This document shows positions 35,301 to 37,145 of a stretch of 37,145 nucleotides of DNA, piece after piece. Each line of letters opens with the position of its first letter. Position 1 is the stretch's first letter. This stretch comes from an uncultured Pseudomonadota bacterium. Its GTDB lineage: Bacteria > Desulfobacterota > Desulfobacteria > Desulfobacterales > Desulfobacteraceae. Both the position numbers and the translations under genes were made by a program. Below the pieces are notes generated by a model. That model was not told the origin of the DNA. It saw only the letters and a program-made list of their open reading frames with translations, and did no database searches. Where the stretch lies: assembly GCA_937880875.1 (NCBI GenBank), contig CALGRI010000107.1, positions 1 to 37,145 on the forward strand, read 5' to 3'.

Positions 35301-36768
35301 CACCCCGAAAACCCATGAGGGTATCTTCATGGATACCCTGGAAGATGCGGGGTTAAATAAATATTTGTTTGAAATGGCCAATATCCGAAACCAGGATTCC
35401 TGGATGCATTTTCACGAACCTGAAAAAGCCACAAAAAAAGCCAAGGATCTGATTCGAATGGCTGTGGCAAGGGTGGCAACTCTGGGGCCGCTCCATGATA
35501 AAACGATCACAGTGATTGATAAGGCATTGGTGATCGGCGGTGGTATTGCAGGCATGACGGCTGCCAAAGGACTGGCGGATCAGGGCTATGAGGTTACCCT
35601 GGTTGAAAAGGAAGCTCAGCTGGGCGGACTTGGAAATCGGCTGTACCATACCATTGAAGGCGATGATATCCAGGTCTATGTGAAAGAGCTTATTGAGACG
35701 GTTGAAAATCACGACAAAATAGATATCCTTAAACAGGCTCTGATCGTAGGATTTGGCGGGTATAAAGGCAACTTCAAGACCACAGTTCTTGTGGGTACAT
35801 CCATGGAAGAAAGAAAGATTGACCATGGTGCTATGATTGTGGCAACCGGCGCAACGGAATACCAGCCCACAGAATTTCTTTACAATGAAAGCGAAGCGGT
35901 TGTCACCCAGCTTGAACTTGCCGACATGATTGAGGAGAACAAGACCCGTGATCTGGACCGTGTCATCATGATTCAATGCGTAGGTTCAAGAAACGAAGAG
36001 AATCCGAATTGTTCACGAATCTGTTGTCAGAATGCTGTCAAGAATGCCATTGCCCTGAAAGAACAAAATGCAGATATAGATGTATTTATTCTTTATCGGG
36101 ATATGAGAATGTACTCCATGCTGGAAGAATTTTACACAAAAGCAAGAAATCTGGGTGTAATCTTTTCACGGTTTGATCCTGAAAATCCACCCGAGGTGGC
36201 CAAGGGCGAAAACGGTGGGATGGCAGTGACGTTCAGGGATCATGTACTGGGACAAAAAGTTGAAGCAAGTGCGGATCTTGTTGTATTAAGCGCCGGTGTC
36301 AAGGCAGCAGATACGGAAGAATTGGCCACCATCATTAAAACCGGCAGAAATGCCGAAGGTTTTTTTATGGAAGCCCACGTAAAACTACGACCGGTTGAAG
36401 CGCCCACGGAAGGTATTTTTATCTGCGGTACGGCCCATGGACCAAAATTGATTACTGAAACTATTGCACAGGCCATGGCGGCAGCATCAAGGGCAACCAC
36501 ATTCATTTCCCAGGAATTTTTGACCCTGTCTTCCGTAACCGCTGAAGTTGAACAGGAAAATTGTGCCTCATGTCTTGCCTGCGTCAGATCCTGTCCCTAT
36601 CATGTGCCGGTTATTAATGAATTTGGTGTCAGTTACATTGACCCGGCGCTTTGTCAGGGGTGTGGGATTTGTGCATCTGAATGTCCTGCTAAAACAATAA
36701 AACTAAACTGGTATGAAGATAACCAGCTGCTCAGCAAGGTTGAGGCTTTGCTGGAGGGGGTAATATGA
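32323..36768 (+). CDS. hdrA: Giant HdrA-type flavoprotein with GltD/NfnB-like insert, selenoprotein (Sec66)
   Basis: Reading the TGA at 32518-32520 as Sec gives 1481 residues. Module 1 (1-157) is the HdrA/QmoA-type FAD domain: GGGIAG at 19-24, TNDCTM-Sec at 60-66 and ferredoxin Cys 115/118/121/125. An inserted GltD/NfnB-like module (about 158-655) has Fe-S Cys 165, 169, 204, 208, 212 and 216, GSGPAGL near 261, NAD(P) motif GGGNVA at 392-397 and a Cys-rich segment 624-640. HdrA sequence resumes with QCIGSRD and a Cys set at 733-743. Module 3 (from about 933, CKCG) is a QmoB-like unit with GGGIAG at 1072-1077 and two terminal 4Fe-4S motifs (1414-1424, 1444-1454). A cytoplasmic electron-bifurcating role is inferred. 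SD AGGAGG fixes the start. It overlaps mvhD by four bases. Confidence 0.93.
32518..32520 (+). other. Predicted selenocysteine codon (TGA) of HdrA
   Basis: It lies in TNDCTM-Sec-VISPKLVEVG, where HdrA proteins have Cys (consensus TNDCxMCxLxPK). The frame continues for 1415 residues of uninterrupted HdrA/GltD sequence. Sec at this site is known in some methanogen HdrA proteins. Confidence 0.95.
32536..32553 (+). promoter_or_regulatory. SECIS element of hdrA
   Basis: Six base pairs (CUGGUC with GGCCGG, including two G-U pairs) close a six-base loop GAGGUC. The loop begins 21 bases after the TGA, within the bacterial SECIS window, and its GGUC resembles the loop of E. coli fdhF, where SelB contacts the GU. 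Confidence 0.82.
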
Positions 36769-37145
36769 CAAAAGAGTTTGAGCCGGTTATTCTGGCATTT
36801 TGCTGTAATTTCTGAGGGTATTCAGCTGCGGACCTGGCAGGTTCCATGCGATTGAAGATCCCGGCAAATTTTAGAATTGTCCGTGTCCCCTGTACCGGAA
36901 AGGTTGATATTATTCATGTTTTGAGAGCATTTGAAAAAGGGGCTGACGGGGTCTATGTGGTCGGCTGTATGGAAGGGGATTGTCACTACAATGAAGGGAA
37001 TTTTAGAGCAAGAAAACGAATCGAGCAGGCAGCTATTATTCTTGACAAGGTCGGTGTGGGAGGCGAACGTGTGAAAATGTTCAATCTTTCATCCGGTGAA
37101 GGCCCTTTGTTTGCACAGTATTCCATTGAAATGAATAATAAAATT
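36765..37145 (+). CDS. mvhD: MvhD-type delta subunit, predicted selenoprotein (Sec17), partial
   Basis: The N-terminal 127 residues of a MvhD/FrhD-family electron-transfer subunit, cut by the window edge. The start codon overlaps the hdrA stop (ATGA). In ILAFCCNF-Sec-GYSAADLAG, the TGA at 36813-36815 (codon 17) stands where MvhD has Cys in the motif CCNWCSY. The other family signatures follow in frame: VRVPCTGKVDIIHVL and VYVVGCMEGDCHYNEGN. In the HdrABC-MvhAGD complex of methanogens MvhD carries an Fe-S cluster and passes electrons to HdrA. Coupling to an adjacent HdrA here implies the same electron path, from a hydrogenase, formate dehydrogenase or other donor encoded outside the window. 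Confidence 0.9.
36813..36815 (+). other. Predicted selenocysteine codon (TGA) of MvhD
   Basis: The TGA is at codon 17, replacing the third Cys of the CCxxC motif. If it were a stop, the product would be 16 residues long and the following conserved frame (112 sense codons to the edge) would be left without a start. Confidence 0.93.
36827..36850 (+). promoter_or_regulatory. Candidate SECIS element of mvhD
   Basis: GGA/CCU pair with AGG/UCC in a hairpin with a three-base GGC loop and a bulged U (36842), extended by UGC with GCG across an AU bulge. The loop begins 20 bases after the TGA. The bulged U and spacing suit bacterial SECIS, but the loop is smaller than usual and alternatives can be drawn. 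Confidence 0.5.

Noticed and set aside
32569-36768. A separate 1399-residue protein starting at TTG 32569
   Set aside because: It would lack the first FAD motif and begin inside the conserved HdrA domain with no SD; reading through TGA 32518 restores a normal N-terminus with AGGAGG.
1-37145. tRNA, rRNA, CRISPR array, IS element or prophage
   Set aside because: Gaps are short (none over 300 bases) and show no cloverleaf, spaced direct repeats, transposase or integrase.

Overview
The window looks like a chromosomal segment of a dissimilatory sulfate-reducing bacterium of the Desulfobacterales (Desulfobacteraceae-like). The reasons are a dissimilatory-type ATP sulfurylase (sat), a large HdrA-type flavoprotein followed by MvhD, a HypB hydrogenase maturation GTPase, a DmdC-like acyl-CoA dehydrogenase, and moderately AT-rich DNA with selenocysteine (Sec) use. 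No phage, plasmid, CRISPR or RNA gene is visible. Most of the window is conserved housekeeping sequence.

Layout. 1-3000: hypB, a MEMO/AmmeMemoRadiSam-B protein and, convergently, gltX. 3168-13261: a long co-directional run, rpmF-acpP-rpiB-glyA-dCMP deaminase-nrdR-ribD-ribE-ribBA-ribH-nusB-MBL hydrolase-pabBC (fused), joining translation, acyl carrier, one-carbon, deoxynucleotide, riboflavin and folate genes. 13428-16197: a secreted DUF1573-like protein interrupted by an in-frame TGA, a HAD hydrolase and sat, bracketed by two inverted copies of a small hairpin-containing repeat. 16374-22347 (minus strand): the ribosome/SRP operon ffh-rpsP-khpA-rimM-trmD-RNA methyltransferase-rplS-rnhB-yraN-rsmI. 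22445-32063: rlmN, an orphan response regulator, a ThiI/MnmA-like PP-loop enzyme, nth, a UbiB-like kinase with a phasin-like partner, an acyl-CoA dehydrogenase, an MBL-fold protein and an AmpG-like transporter. 32323-37145: a giant HdrA-type protein and mvhD, running off the right edge.

Main result. Three reading frames are broken by one in-frame TGA at a position where the family normally has a redox or metal-binding Cys: the DUF1573-like protein (TGA 13629-13631), HdrA (TGA 32518-32520) and MvhD (TGA 36813-36815). In all three the same frame continues with clear family sequence. HdrA has a SECIS-like hairpin at the right distance with a GGUC apical loop resembling that of E. coli fdhF. MvhD has a plausible but less canonical hairpin. 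The DUF1573-like gene has no convincing one. I read all three as selenoproteins, with high confidence for HdrA and MvhD and moderate confidence for DUF1573. The rejoined HdrA is a 1481-residue HdrA/QmoA-like + GltD/NfnB-like + QmoB-like fusion with three predicted flavin domains and several Fe-S clusters, feeding a Sec-containing MvhD. This is a candidate flavin-based electron-bifurcating module with Sec at two positions. Upstream maturation genes such as hypB fit a hydrogenase-using lifestyle.
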